Positions 59,601-63,307 are shown, counted from the first letter of the stretch. The stretch: 64,000 nt of DNA from Strongylocentrotus droebachiensis (GCA_035222895.1 JAVYIG010000885.1:62001-126000); one strand, 5' to 3'. Numbers and translations are program-made. The notes: generated by a model not told the origin, from the sequence alone.

Positions 59601-61255
59601 ATGCCTGTGAGTGGAACTATAGTCCTGGCCACTGCATGCCAGGATGGCAAGAGCAATAGTTCAAGGATATGCAGGTTTTTCACATTAACAACATTTGTTT
59701 TGCTAAATATATTACTCATTGCGGATATAGTATCGAAAATAATATCGCTAGTGATATTCGTTTGTCTCGCAATGTGGTCAATAAGGAATCTAAAAGATCT
59801 TTACGGGAGTAAAGTATAAAAGACCCTTGCTTATAATAGTTTTTATCACCTGACGAAGTATCGCAGTAGCATACGAAACGTCGTGATCTTTTAGATTCCT
59901 TATTGACCACATTGCGAGACAAACGAATATCACTAGCGATATTATTTTCGAAACATTTGTTTTGATTGACATGTATGCTGAAACTTCAGGATTCATCACC
60001 TTTGACCTTTGACCTTTGACCTCAATACAGAGGGACTTTTCCCCTTCGCCTGTGAGTGGAACTATCGGTCCGACCATTGCATGGACTCCAATAACTGCCA
60101 AACGATGAATGAGCATGGGATAGCGGTCATACACGGGAGCAGAGTAGTTTTTCACAACGCCAATCAACCGGCTTTCAGAGCTATCTATGAGTCTTTTAGA
60201 GACGTAAGTAAACTGAGTATACAGGCACAAATTGAAATAAAATCACGAGATTGATGATAATAACAATCAGTATTTGTATGATTACCGGTACTTCAATGAT
60301 GATAAAGAATATAATTGTTATTACTTCGTTATAATTGTTTTTATTATTTGTTATTATTAAAGAGTGGTGAAGTTTGACGTCATCAAAACAAAAACAACAA
60401 AAACAACAAAAAATAGATTTTGGGAATTTGCCAATTTTTTCTTCGTTTTCCAAAAGAGCATCTTAAATAATGTCCAAATGTCGAAAACCAATTGAATATG
60501 TTAAGTATTATATGAGATATGACCATCTGAATAAATAGATTTCCTATAGGAACTCAGTGTTGTTTTGCTCTGGTTCATAAAATTGAGAAACTCTAAAAAT
60601 ATATGTTTATGATGTCACAGCTTCGGTACTCGTGTTATTGTTATTGCTGTTATTATCATTATTATTATTATTATTATTATTATTGTTATAATTGTTATTA
60701 CCAATATTTACTATACTAGTACTACTAAAAGTATTAGAAGAGGTAGTACCCAGGTGTTAATGGTAGATAGGAATAAGTTTGAGCATCATCATTGATAGAT
60801 AGCTTAGCTCATTCTAGGGGTATACAATGCATGGTGATTATGTTGATACTGAGGTATGCTTCATGTGAAATGCAAAGGATCAATGAAGAACAAAATACGA
60901 AGAGAACAATAAATAGTTACAAATATAAAGCTGGGGTAATTAATCTTAGAGCACCTTCAGCTCCTAGCATGGCGGATATGAGCACAATAAATATCAATTG
61001 TTTAGTTAATTACAATTCATTTATTTCTTTCCCTTGTATCCGTAAATTGTTATGTTTTATTTCTGCCTTTCTTCCCTCGGTCTTCAGTATACTTTTGGAG
61101 CGGACCTCGAGAAGGGTTTGATCCAGCCACTTACGCATCACCTAACCCTACCGAACATAGAGAACAACTCTTGTGCCAAAGCAGTCTTTACACCGGTCAC
61201 TTCAACACTAAGGAAATATGCAGACCAGGTTATTCCCATCAAAGATCCTGTATGA
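6233..61255 (+). CDS. GXYLT1/2-like: Glucoside xylosyltransferase (GXYLT1/2-like), nine-exon gene
   Basis: Joining 6233-6371, 36013-36110, 40301-40404, 40855-40999, 44039-44173, 47995-48140, 50025-50215, 60031-60203 and 61088-61255 gives 1299 nt, one open frame of 432 residues, with GT-AG introns throughout. This is close to the usual 430-445 residues of vertebrate GXYLT proteins. Layout: short cytosolic tail, signal anchor at about residues 8-25, a Gln/Lys-rich stem to about residue 113, then a GT8-type catalytic domain. Visible family signatures are CGDR at 124, HIFAED at 148-153, the metal/UDP-binding DTD at 220-222, NSGVMLMN at 272-279, GDQD at 306-309 and WNYRSDHC at 329-336. Members of the family transfer xylose from UDP-xylose to O-glucose on EGF repeats (Notch) in the Golgi/ER lumen. 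N-glycosylation sequons are at N107, N117, N240, N279 and N403. Identification is by recalled family motifs, not by a search. Paralogue assignment (1 or 2) is not possible. Confidence 0.93.
6372..7616. other. Start of intron 1: G-run repeats, no gene
   Basis: Contains a GCGCGGATCCAGGATT-type start (6549) followed by poly-G, and a second poly-G at 6772-6788, looking like the two G-rich ends of another foldback element (about 6549-6790). A GGCGGCGATCCCAGGGGGG motif at 7424 is of the same style. No reliable target duplication was found. Confidence 0.45.
7617..8960. repeat. Dispersed repeat block, copy 1
   Basis: Begins ATATCCTTCAAAACATACAA and includes TGGTATCACGTAAGCACAGT, GTAATTTTGTAATACAAC, a GTACTGATGGGGG/poly-C segment and several degenerate TTAAATGCCTTAAACCCC / GGGGCTCTGCCC modules. 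The same order of blocks recurs at 10028-10800. A SINE (7811-8021) is inserted here and absent from the other copy. Confidence 0.75.
7811..8021 (+). mobile_element. tRNA-derived SINE, family S, copy 1
   Basis: Pol III box A-like ATCGGTAGAGCAGTGG and box B-like GGGTTCGAAACC are followed by the family body (GCGCTAGTGCCC, AATCCTCATTACCAGG, AGCCGTCGGCCGTCTGG) and the tail CTTAGCAGTCAGGTAAAATA. Other members are at 34879 and 63692. Confidence 0.8.
8963..9555. repeat. 334 bp tandem duplication
   Basis: Two copies of a unit beginning AGTAAAGGC(A/T)ATATAGTCTC and running through CACATGATATATT, TTCAAGGCTACTTATTATTT and TGCCCATTGTTG. Anchors GTCTCAAACA lie at 8981 and 9315. Confidence 0.85.
10028..10800. 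repeat. Dispersed repeat block, copy 2
   Basis: Matches 7617-8960 in order but lacks the SINE. It carries instead a small palindromic insertion at about 10323-10366 (TAGAGCTATAT and its complement ATATAGCTCTA), absent from copy 1, where the flanks read GAGGGGGTAGTCACT without a break. Confidence 0.75.
11137..11343. mobile_element. hAT-like foldback element, copy 2
   Basis: Flanked by perfect 8 bp direct repeats TCCTCTCC (11129-11136 and 11344-11351). Starts CCCGCCCCC and ends GGGGGGGCGG. Internal sequence (GGAATGACCGCATGCGTGTT, GGGTACGCATATGCG-type) is in the opposite orientation to the copies at 5444 and 51111. Confidence 0.88.
11352..13240. other. Intron sequence with GA and poly-G/poly-C tracts; no gene
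   Basis: GGCGAGCCCAGATT (11580) and AATCTGGGCTCGCC (near 11910) form an inverted pair about 330 bp apart, which suggests one more foldback element. GA runs lie at 12500-12530, 12859-12908 and 13023-13040. A GACAATTACCCCCC-type stretch at 12598-12632 belongs to the minisatellite at 13248. Confidence 0.5.
13248..13590 (+). repeat. GGACAATTACCCCCC minisatellite
   Basis: About 20 imperfect units of 15-17 bp (GGACAATTACCCCCCGA and GAAAATTACCCCCCG). It gives Pro/Asn/Tyr-rich open frames that are only repeat products. It occurs in the other orientation at 33073-33389, and short stretches lie at 12598 and 20928. Confidence 0.95.
13600..13843 (+). mobile_element. tRNA-derived SINE, second family
   Basis: The head GGCCTGGTGGCTCAGTGG (box A) and GTGGGTTCGAACCCCGG (box B) look like a tRNA gene without a proper acceptor stem. 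The body runs about 160 bp and ends in a TAATTATTATTA tail. It directly abuts the left end of the Helitron-like element at 13844. Confidence 0.78.
15470..15960. mobile_element. Mariner-like foldback element, one-ended copy
   Basis: Starts at TA with CAGTGCGTCCCCCCAAAACG and GAAACCGAGAATTATCGATG, matching the elements at 37381 and 39094. The interior is colinear with the complement of the 37381 copy. A matching far end was not found, so the right boundary is approximate. Confidence 0.65.
16440..17240 (-). pseudogene. LINE endonuclease fragment, heavily decayed
   Basis: Minus-strand reading in several frames gives [35 protein letters not shown], then [10 protein letters not shown], and finally an open stretch at 16454-16714 with SDHLHVF and ALYDKHFPI. 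These are hallmarks of the APE-type endonuclease and linker of a non-LTR retrotransposon. There are no intact domains. Confidence 0.75.
17718..20912 (+). mobile_element. Helitron-like element, family 2, copy A
   Basis: The 3' end has a perfect stem-loop ATTCGTCA-AAG-TGACGAAT, then TAAAGTCTAG, ending in CTAG at 20909-20912 and followed by T. Upstream is TACGTATCACCTAA, the inverted subterminal repeat. The left part (TTATTATTATTCTTCC, TTGTTCGCAGGATATCTC from about 17748) matches copy B at 13905, but the TTAGGTGATACGTA end is missing. At about 19700-20640 it carries in single copy, reversed, the segment amplified at 24950-29945. Non-coding. Confidence 0.68.
20928..21000 (+). repeat. Short GGACAATTACCCCC minisatellite stretch
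   Basis: A C-run and units such as GAGGACAATAACCCCTGG, GAGGACAACTACCC and GACAATCATCCCC follow within 20 bases of the Helitron-like 3' end at 20912. Same family as 13248. Confidence 0.75.
21001..21673. other. No feature recognised
   Basis: AT-rich sequence with a poly-G tract at 21131-21145. No ORF, terminal repeat or tRNA-like box was recognised. Confidence 0.4.
21674..22833 (-). mobile_element. Helitron-like element, family 1, complete unit
   Basis: Read on the minus strand it begins TCAGGTGGGCTGTATAT and ends CAGCCCACCTATACTTGTT-CCA-AACAAGTA, TTACAAATCTAG. The 8 bp stem-loop lies 12 bases before the terminal CTAG, and the base after CTAG is T. AGGTGGGCTG at the 5' end is the inverse of CAGCCCACCT at the 3' end (asymmetric inverted repeats, as in Helitron2/Helentron elements). 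It is 1160 bp long and non-coding. It directly abuts the next unit. Confidence 0.78.
22834..24018 (-). mobile_element. Helitron-like element, family 1, second unit
   Basis: Same 3' end (CTAG at 22834-22837 with the same stem-loop) and the same body as the neighbouring unit. Its minus-strand 5' end reads TTTAATTTTCTTAC instead of TCAGGTGGG, and similarity starts at TTTTTTTGTAAGCACGAT. 1185 bp. Confidence 0.75.
24019..24940 (-). mobile_element. Helitron-like element, family 1, third unit (interrupted)
   Basis: Begins with the same 3' end (CTAG at 24019-24022) and follows the body to the GCGCGC-rich segment near 24900, where a CG run passes into GAGAGA and the 1.34 kb tandem array. Whether the array lies inside this copy or replaces its 5' half is not clear. 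Confidence 0.68.
24945..29947. repeat. 1.34 kb tandem array, about 3.7 units
   Basis: The anchor GTAGCCTATGGCCCGGGTTC is at 24964, 26305, 27645 and 28987, spacing about 1340-1342 bp. Units 1-3 are almost identical by eye. The last is more diverged and stops at the CTAG of the next Helitron-like end (29948). Each unit contains GA-rich and AAT/ATG-rich microsatellites. ORFs that recur in every unit (63, 82, 130, 69 and 70 codons) are low-complexity Ile/Asn/Tyr products and are not called as genes. Confidence 0.93.
29948..32431 (-). mobile_element. Helitron-like complex with repeated 5' ends
   Basis: The minus-strand 3' end is the family-2 type (stem-loop ATTCGTCA-AAG-TGACGAAT, then CTAG at 29948-29951, next base T). 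The body at 30340-32370 is a tandem pair (period about 1178 bp) of family-1 type sequence. Three copies of the family-1 5' end, each A followed by TCAGGTGGGCTGTATAT, lie at 31193, 32371 and 32431 (minus). The last two are 60 bp apart. This looks like a chimaera of the two families. Confidence 0.65.
32432..33072. other. Intron sequence, no feature recognised
   Basis: No repeat partner, convincing coding frame or structured RNA seen. The 71-codon frame at 32403-32618 starts inside the Helitron-like 5' end and has no recognisable domain. Confidence 0.4.
33073..33389 (-). repeat. GGACAATTACCCCCC minisatellite, reverse orientation
   Basis: Units of GGGGGGTAATTGTCCTC type, the complement of the array at 13248, including the variant GGTAATTTTCC. 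About 18 units. Confidence 0.95.
33400..33604. repeat. Palindrome-rich segment beside the minisatellite
   Basis: 33475-33504 is a perfect 13 bp stem with a TTAG loop (GGCGTTCTGTGTC and its complement). Before it, GATATGCGTCCGACC and CGGACGCGTATCGCC give further dyads. The segment ends with GGATCCGCCTC, an end motif common in hAT-like elements here. Probably the end of a non-autonomous element. Confidence 0.55.
33605..34878. other. Intron sequence with a pyrimidine tract; no gene
   Basis: 33957-34065 is almost pure C/T, followed by GGCGCCGCCAATAGGGGGGG and GGATCCGCCACTG, which resemble element ends. The 122-codon frame at 33844 is a product of this tract. Confidence 0.5.
34879..35165 (+). mobile_element. 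tRNA-derived SINE, family S, copy 2, with inserted tRNA-like piece
   Basis: Head GCGCGATAGCTCAGTCGG (box A) and CCGGGTTCGAAACC (box B), with the body and AGCAGTCAGGTAAAATA tail as at 7811. At 34967-35049 a second tRNA-like segment interrupts the body between AAAGGC and GCATTAATCC. Confidence 0.82.
34967..35049 (+). repeat. tRNA-Leu-like 3' half ending in CCA, copy 1
   Basis: Reads TAGTATGGCGTCAAACC, a variable-arm-like stretch, GGCGTGGGTTCGAATCCCAC (T arm) and ACTGACACCA. The T arm and 3' end resemble a leucine tRNA. The 5' half does not fold with it, so it is not a functional tRNA. Confidence 0.65.
35270..35354 (+). repeat. tRNA-Leu-like 3' half ending in CCA, copy 2
   Basis: Same as the segment at 34967 with the T arm GTGGGTTCGAATCCCAC and the end CGCTGCCACCA. 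It stands alone here, outside a SINE. CCA is not part of animal tRNA genes, so its presence suggests origin from a processed tRNA. Confidence 0.65.
35355..35789. other. Intron 1 end, no feature recognised
   Basis: AT-rich, with a short (ACT)n run at 35750-35775. A 121-codon minus-strand frame has no recognisable domain and is Ser/Leu-rich. Confidence 0.4.
35790..36040 (+). repeat. Triplicated exon 2 acceptor
   Basis: Three tandem copies (period 83-84 bp) of a unit made of TTGATTGTATTTTTATTGC, a T-rich tract, TACAG, and the first ~28 bases of exon 2. Exon-like starts are at 35846, 35929 and 36013; only the last continues into the real exon. The two upstream copies read into AACCTACCCAAATGAAC-type sequence and have no obvious donor. 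Confidence 0.8.
36013..36110 (+). CDS. GXYLT1/2-like: GXYLT-like exon 2: stem region
   Basis: The exon follows a T-rich tract and TACAG acceptor and completes the split codon from exon 1 (GCT, Ala). It encodes residues 47-79, a hydrophilic Gln/Pro/Glu-rich stem, and ends in phase 0 at donor GTTTGT. The stem is poorly conserved in this family, so support is from frame, splice phase and position. The acceptor region occurs three times in tandem just upstream, see 35790-36040. Confidence 0.72.
36233..36585. repeat. 175 bp tandem duplication in intron 2
   Basis: Two near-identical copies of a unit from TATGATTTTTTTTGAAAAAG to TTGATTCCCTCATACCT. The ATG anchors are at 36245 and 36420. Confidence 0.95.
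36955..37355. repeat. Iterated AAACCTCGTAACTCA motif
   Basis: At least eight irregularly spaced copies of AAACCTCGTA(A/T)CTCA, some as AAATCGTATCTCAA, all in one orientation. Spacing is not regular, so this is not a simple satellite. Confidence 0.7.
37381..37997. mobile_element. Mariner-like foldback element, copy with nested inverted repeat
   Basis: Bounded by TA at both ends, with terminal repeats starting CAGTGCGTCCCAGAA and AACGAAACCGAGAAGTATCG; the inverted arms run well over 100 bp. The left arm contains a second, internal inverted repeat (ACTTAACTCCGTTTCGTTGA and its complement, 37518-37603). Non-coding; TA duplication and CAGTG ends point to the Tc1/mariner superfamily. Confidence 0.85.
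38298..39093. other. Intron 2, no gene
   Basis: Short (AC)n at 38370-38392 and (TA)n near 38850. Nothing else recognised. Confidence 0.4.
39094..39510. mobile_element. Mariner-like foldback element, simple copy
   Basis: TA-flanked, 417 bp, arms start CAGTGCGTCCCAGAAGAAAC and end TTTTTTCTGGGACCCACTG. Arms of about 130 bp share TAATCACAA and AATGATACATATTTGGAAA with the copy at 37381. Confidence 0.88.
39513..40300. other. Intron 2 end, no feature recognised
   Basis: AT-rich and apparently single-copy; no repeats found by eye. Confidence 0.4.
40301..40404 (+). CDS. GXYLT1/2-like: GXYLT-like exon 3: stem region
   Basis: The acceptor is a pyrimidine-rich stretch ending TAATAG, the donor is GTGTAAGAT. 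The exon is in phase 0 at its start and leaves two bases at its end, which exactly matches exon 4. It encodes residues 80-113 and most of 114, a charged Gln-rich stem with a sequon at N107. It has no recognisable domain; the call depends on phase compatibility and lack of stops. Confidence 0.7.
40675..40762 (+). pseudogene. Decayed duplicate of exon 4
   Basis: The reading frame that matches exon 4 gives [19 protein letters not shown] and then KNVTVF, followed by a TAG stop at 40760-40762. The acceptor (TCATGTTTTTCAG) and upstream intron sequence (AATCAAACA, TTGCCAATT) are also duplicated. The unit is about 180 bp. The copy lacks the HIFAED half of the exon and has no donor before its stop, so use of it would truncate the protein. 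It is best seen as a relic of a tandem duplication. Confidence 0.88.
40855..40999 (+). CDS. GXYLT1/2-like: GXYLT-like exon 4: start of catalytic domain
   Basis: Encodes residues 115-162 plus the last base of codon 114. It opens the catalytic fold with the first beta strand ([11 protein letters not shown]), then TLVMLKSA and HIFAEDD, all typical of the family's nucleotide-sugar binding N-terminal region. The acceptor is TTTTTGCTTCAG and the donor GTAAGAAG. A decayed duplicate of this exon lies exactly 180 bp upstream (40675-40762). Confidence 0.92.
41000..41745. other. Intron 4 start; (AGT)n microsatellite
   Basis: (AGT)n at 41590-41629 is the only clear element. The rest is AT-rich with no supported frame. 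Confidence 0.6.
41746..41893. mobile_element. Foldback element with GGGCCCGTTTCATAAAACTT ends
   Basis: GGGCCCGTTTCATAAAACTT at the left is inverse to AAGTTTTATGAAACAGGGCCC at the right, with ATAACAA/TTGTTAT inside. About 148 bp. GGTCT occurs on both flanks as a possible target duplication. A related end (GGGCGTTTCACAAAACTTGT) starts at 63949 at the window edge. Confidence 0.78.
42185..43745. repeat. Separated duplicate of a 105 bp block in intron 4
   Basis: AACTTTGATATTAAATATTTTGTTG(T/G)TAAAAAGTAGATTACG-type sequence occurs at about 42192-42298 and 43645-43742, nearly identical. The 1.35 kb between is AT-rich intron with no supported gene; the 64-77 codon frames at 43200-43430 have no domain. 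Confidence 0.7.
44039..44173 (+). CDS. GXYLT1/2-like: GXYLT-like exon 5
   Basis: A phase 0-0 exon of 45 codons (residues 163-207), acceptor TTTTGTTCTGTAG, donor GTGAGTA. The peptide carries [11 protein letters not shown], then [17 protein letters not shown], matching the recalled family pattern of a WKKLF block followed by C-A-x-Q-R-L-F. No duplicate of this exon was seen nearby. Confidence 0.92.
44640..46090. repeat. Tandem repeat of ~107-120 bp with GCGCGAAGCGCGGAAGC motif
   Basis: About eight degenerate units with GCGAAGCGCGGAAGCTT, GACGTTTCCTTAAATTAT, AAGACGATTCGTTGTACCG and CTCGACTCTTAATCCTTG. The array is split at 45226-45731 by a foldback element. Confidence 0.85.
45226..45731. mobile_element. 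TTAA-flanked foldback element (piggyBac-like MITE)
   Basis: TTAA at 45222-45225 and 45732-45735. Ends AGTGACTTGGTAACATTGTT and its complement AACAATGTTACCAAGTCACT. 506 bp, non-coding. It interrupts a tandem repeat, so the insertion is clear. Confidence 0.85.
46370..46612. repeat. Long polypyrimidine tract
   Basis: About 240 bases, nearly all C/T on the + strand, followed by poly-G at 46649-46667. Frames across it (Phe/Leu/Ser-rich on +, Lys/Arg/Glu-rich on -) are repeat products. Confidence 0.95.
46668..47770. other. Intron 5, one short inverted pair, no gene
   Basis: ATGTGTAGAACAGGTG (46879) is inverse to CACCTGTTCTACACAT (46910), a small hairpin about 47 bp overall. Otherwise AT-rich with no supported frame. 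Confidence 0.5.
47815..47898 (+). pseudogene. Partial duplicate of exon 6 with intact DTD motif
   Basis: The frame matching exon 6 reads [20 protein letters not shown] and then loses similarity, running open to a TAA about 11 codons on. The upstream intron (TTGACCTTGCTTTCT) is duplicated too; the acceptor is CTGTAG. It lies 180 bp before exon 6. No matching donor is seen, so it is probably not spliced into the normal message. Confidence 0.88.
47995..48140 (+). CDS. GXYLT1/2-like: GXYLT-like exon 6: DXD motif exon
   Basis: Residues 208-255 plus two bases of codon 256. It contains [16 protein letters not shown], in which D220-T-D222 is the DXD motif that binds the metal ion and UDP-sugar in GT8-type enzymes. 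Acceptor TTTCTTTATCGCAG, donor GGTAAGC. A partial second copy of the exon with its acceptor region lies 180 bp upstream (47815-47898). Confidence 0.95.
48141..48910. other. Intron 6 start, no feature recognised
   Basis: Single-copy looking AT-rich DNA. GTTACTGAGTGACTTTAAG at 48508 is weakly like the right end of the TTAA element at 45731 but lacks a partner. Confidence 0.4.
48911..49312. repeat. 63/66 bp minisatellite with open frame
   Basis: Seven units of TATGATGAGTTGTGTGTTG, AGAACCTTTCTATATGTCTA and a short TATTGTTT-type tail; starts at 48911, 48974, 49040, 49106, 49172, 49235 and 49301. Unit lengths are multiples of three, so one frame stays open for 136 codons ([16 protein letters not shown] repeated). 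It lies in an intron without a start or splice context for coding. Confidence 0.92.
49313..50024. other. Intron 6 end, no feature recognised
   Basis: A 100-codon frame at 49655-49957 on + has no recognisable domain and no exon-like borders. The 50 bases before exon 7 supply its acceptor. Confidence 0.4.
50025..50215 (+). CDS. GXYLT1/2-like: GXYLT-like exon 7: acceptor-binding core
   Basis: Completes codon 256 (Trp) and encodes residues 257-319 plus one base of codon 320. It has [18 protein letters not shown] and [14 protein letters not shown], both strongly typical of GXYLT proteins. Acceptor CTAATCATCTGCAG, donor GTGAGTTTG. The 3' half of this exon with its donor is repeated many times at 58105-59245. 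Confidence 0.95.
50388..50571. mobile_element. Foldback element with CTACGTTTACAC ends
   Basis: CTACGTTTACACTATG at the left is inverse to CTAGTGTTC/GTGCAAACCTAG at the right, and GGCCACGGCAACCAC to GCCACGGCAGTCACGG. It lies directly at the 3' break of the minus-strand LINE (about 50578). Confidence 0.6.
51111..51497. mobile_element. hAT-like foldback element, copy 3, inside the LINE RT domain
   Basis: Flanked by perfect 8 bp repeats GCCCTGCG (51103-51110 and 51498-51505). Starts CCCGGCCCCC and ACTCAGTGTTATTTAGGG, ends ACCTATGAGTGGGGGG. It splits the LINE's RT between the codons of the P-Q-G motif and the following strand. The LINE frame is continuous when the element and one target copy are ignored, which confirms the boundaries. 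Confidence 0.92.
53166..57304 (+). mobile_element. Younger LINE (CR1/jockey-like) nested in the minus-strand LINE
   Basis: Near full-length. A single frame 53282-55942 is broken only by TAG at 53876 (at the place of a Trp in the NK-W-FHNAC part of the PHD-like finger). It encodes DINPNPGP (2A-like, 53750-53773), finger cysteines, APE endonuclease ([60 protein letters not shown]) and the RT N-terminus ([23 protein letters not shown]). Frameshifts near 55910, 56141 and 56745 separate the rest: [33 protein letters not shown] (56394-), [15 protein letters not shown], ending at TAA 57208. A short ACCAAGT-type tandem tail follows at 57275-57303. Confidence 0.92.
58511..58905. mobile_element. ~395 bp foldback-ended repeat, copy 1
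   Basis: Starts TTAAAGATAAACTCCAG and ends GTTTATCTTTAATA (inverted ends). The body (CACAGAATCAGACGAAACTT, ATAAATGACATGTGCCAAAC) is nearly identical to 62908-63307. It sits inside the exon 7 array. Confidence 0.85.
58982..59099. mobile_element. 118 bp foldback element splitting an exon 7 copy
   Basis: GGGCAGCGTC and ATGAGTACAAGTTCAACGAC at the left are inverse to GTGAACTTGTACTTATGACG and CTGCCC at the right. It interrupts GGGGAGACCAGGATCTT as found in other units of the array. CAG on both sides may be the target duplication. Confidence 0.85.
59583..59680 (+). pseudogene. Frameshifted duplicate of exon 8
   Basis: Aligned with the start of exon 8 it has AGGGACTTTT, then two extra bases before CCTGTGAGTGG, then AACTATAGTCCTGGCCACTG, equivalent to the exon's NYRSDHC stretch, and then a TAG in the realigned frame. 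Upstream intron sequence (CATGTATGCTGAAACT, TGACCTTTGACCTC) is shared with exon 8. Confidence 0.85.
59728..59957. repeat. Long inverted repeat between exon 8 and its duplicate
   Basis: Arms of about 70 bp, ATATCGCTAGTGATATTCG, TTTGTCTCGCAATGTGGTC, AATAAGGAATCTAAAAGATC, pair with their complement at 59886-59953. The centre contains ATACGAAACGTCG. Probably another non-autonomous DNA element. It was inserted into the duplicated exon 8 unit. Confidence 0.85.
60031..60203 (+). CDS. GXYLT1/2-like: GXYLT-like exon 8
   Basis: Completes codon 320 (CAG) and encodes residues 321-377: [16 protein letters not shown], then [14 protein letters not shown] and [11 protein letters not shown], all matching the family's C-terminal catalytic part (WNYRxDHC, HGxR, QPAFRAxYE). 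The acceptor lies behind a short tandem of TGACCTT and ends AATACAG; the donor is GTAAGTA. A frameshifted partial duplicate sits at 59583. Confidence 0.93.
60657..60715. repeat. (TTA)n microsatellite in intron 8
   Basis: Runs of ATT/TTATTA in an AT-rich intron (60204-61087) that otherwise shows no feature. Confidence 0.9.
61088..61255 (+). CDS. GXYLT1/2-like: GXYLT-like exon 9: C-terminus and stop
   Basis: Starts in phase 0 after a pyrimidine-rich tract ending TCTTCAG. It encodes residues 378-432 and ends with TGA at 61253-61255. The peptide is Leu/His-rich at first and then basic; the tail of this family is poorly conserved. The last part of the exon and its 3' flank recur twice downstream (to about 61470), so the duplicated stretch is partly 3' UTR. 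No AATAAA was confidently assigned. Confidence 0.82.
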   Translation, partial: YTFGADLEKGLIQPLTHHLTLPNIENNSCAKAVFTPVTSTLRKYADQVIPIKDPV

Positions 61256-61470
61256 TAAAGCCTACATTGCCAGGAAGATGTGTGACACCAAGGATGTAAA
61301 TGGGGTCTTTATAACAGTCACTTCTAAAGTAAAGAGACAATCCGACCAAGTTATTTCCACTAAAACTCCTGTACGATAAAGCCTTTATGTATACATGATG
61401 ATTTGTGACTCCAGTGATACAGTAAGGAGACACTAAGACCAGTTAATTTCCATGAAAGGTCCTGCATTCT
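61215..61470 (+). repeat. Triplicated exon 9 tail and 3' flank
   Basis: The block around the stop codon (AGACCAGGTTATTCCCATCA, then CCTGTATGATAAAGCC) recurs at 61345-61385 (CCGACCAAGTTATTTCCACT, CCTGTACGATAAAGCC) and again, more diverged, at 61435-61470. CCTG anchors lie at 61247, 61368 and 61461, giving spacings of 121 and 93 bp. Confidence 0.75.
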
Positions 61471-61734
61471 TTTTTCTTCATCCCAAAGCTGACTGAAAAA
61501 TTGCATTAAAATCTTGCAAATAATCCAGATATTTGCAGGTGAATTGCTTGCGAGTTACCAATGTGATTTTAAAGTTTTTCAACGGGAACTCTGGCACTCC
61601 CTGTGCAGGTCACGTGAATATTTGATATGTACATAAATTCTTGCTGTTCCAAGCAGATTGCTAGTAGACCCATTAGTAAACTGATGTCCTTTTCAAAGAG
61701 ATTAATCTACTTATGCCTCGATCACTGTCTGTAT

Positions 61735-62010
61735 TAATAATAATAATAATACTCAGTTTTTATATAGAGCTTATTAAAATCACTAAGCGCTTCCAAACTT
61801 GGAGATTATTACCCGTCTTTAACTGTGCTTCCATTACAGCGCTCTAGCATTTCATAGAATTAATTCCTGCCAGGTACCCATTTACATCACCTGGGTTGAG
61901 TATGGAAAATGTAGATCAATGTCTTGCCAAAGGACATTAGTGCCGCGACGGGTCTCGAACCGCGGACCTTAAAATCAACAGTCCGGCGACTTAACCACTC
62001 GAGGACTACT
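61735..62010 (-). mobile_element. tRNA-Ser-like SINE, minus strand
   Basis: On the minus strand the head reads TCGAGTGGTTAAGTCGCCGG (box A) and GGTCCGCGGTTCGAGACCCG (box B), followed by GCACTAATGTCCTTTGGC and a body ending in the (ATT)n at 61735-61752. The head resembles a serine/leucine-type tRNA. Confidence 0.78.
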
Positions 62011-62907
62011 TGAGATGCTATTAATGGCAGCCATGCTGATAATCATTTAGCGCCAGACAATATGAAAGACGTGAGGGCTTTACTAGAACCCACTATTATT
62101 ATTACTATTACAGCATTAATATTATTATTATTATCAATGATGAAGTAATATAAAAACATTGGGCATGGCTGAAATTAGCACCAGTACCTTGCTATACGTG
62201 TACAGCTAAATTCAATCTTTTGGACAATGTCCATTTATCTGTAAAGCTTCCTTTTACCACCTCCATTCCTATTTCTATATTTATTCAAGGAATGATGAAC
62301 AAACTATCTTTGTCTGTTATCTTCATGTATTTTATAGTCTCTGAGATTCTTGTGTGTTTGAGTTGAAGGGGATTTCCACCCTGAGAATAAGTTTGTTTTA
62401 ATATTAGGAGAAAAATGAAAAGAACAGCTCAGTGAAACTTTGAGAAAAATCTGCCAAATAAATGAGACAGTATTGGACTTTTTAAATCTATAGCTTTTCA
62501 TGAAATACTTCAAATCTCTGAGTCAAATTGGCAACCCGGTCTCTAAATATGATGTCAGCATGCAAGAAATTTCATTAATTCTATTTTGATCAAAATATAC
62601 ATGTTTCGTGCCTATCTCGATACTATATCACGGATAACATGTTCTGTCATGCACCCCATATAAGATAGGTCTACTATTCCATTAACATTTACAAAAAATT
62701 GAGATGTTGGGTCATTCTGTCATTCAGATGAGTGGTGAATTGCGAAGGGATGACATCACAACATTCTGACCGCATTGCCATTTAGTCTCACAGATTCCAT
62801 GATTTTCATGATTTTGACAGATTCATAACTTTCTTCTTGATTGCCTAATTTTTATCAAACTTTCAGTGAATTGTTTTTTAAATTTGTCTGCTTCTATTAA
62901 AACCAAT
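62011..62907. other. 3' flank, no gene seen
   Basis: AT-rich with TTATTA runs at 62090-62135. No coding frame with recognisable content. Confidence 0.4.
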
Positions 62908-63307
62908 TTAAAGATAAACTCCAGTACTGGTAAAAAAAAAAAATAATAATAATTCTCACAGAATCAAACGAAACTTACACTGAATGTTCAAGATTACAAA
63001 TAAATGACATGTGCCAAACAATTTTGGAAGAAAATGTGTACTGGCTGAGAAATGAGCATAGAAAGACAAGGAAATCAAGGTAGTACTAGCCCCGACACCC
63101 TTTTTGTTGTCCCATATATAGCTTTCTGTGTACAGTGCTTGTTACTTTACCAAGACTCGGCCAAATCTATTATGATTTTGATGACTCCAGAACCTTGCAG
63201 TGCACACCAATACTTACATGCTACATGATCAACTTTTTCTGATCCATTCCACACCTTTTCTTTCACAATGCAATCGCATTACCAGAACTCATCTTTATCT
63301 TTAATAT
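62908..63307. mobile_element. ~395 bp foldback-ended repeat, copy 2
   Basis: Partner of 58511-58905, same orientation, with few base differences and an A-run of different length. Confidence 0.85.
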
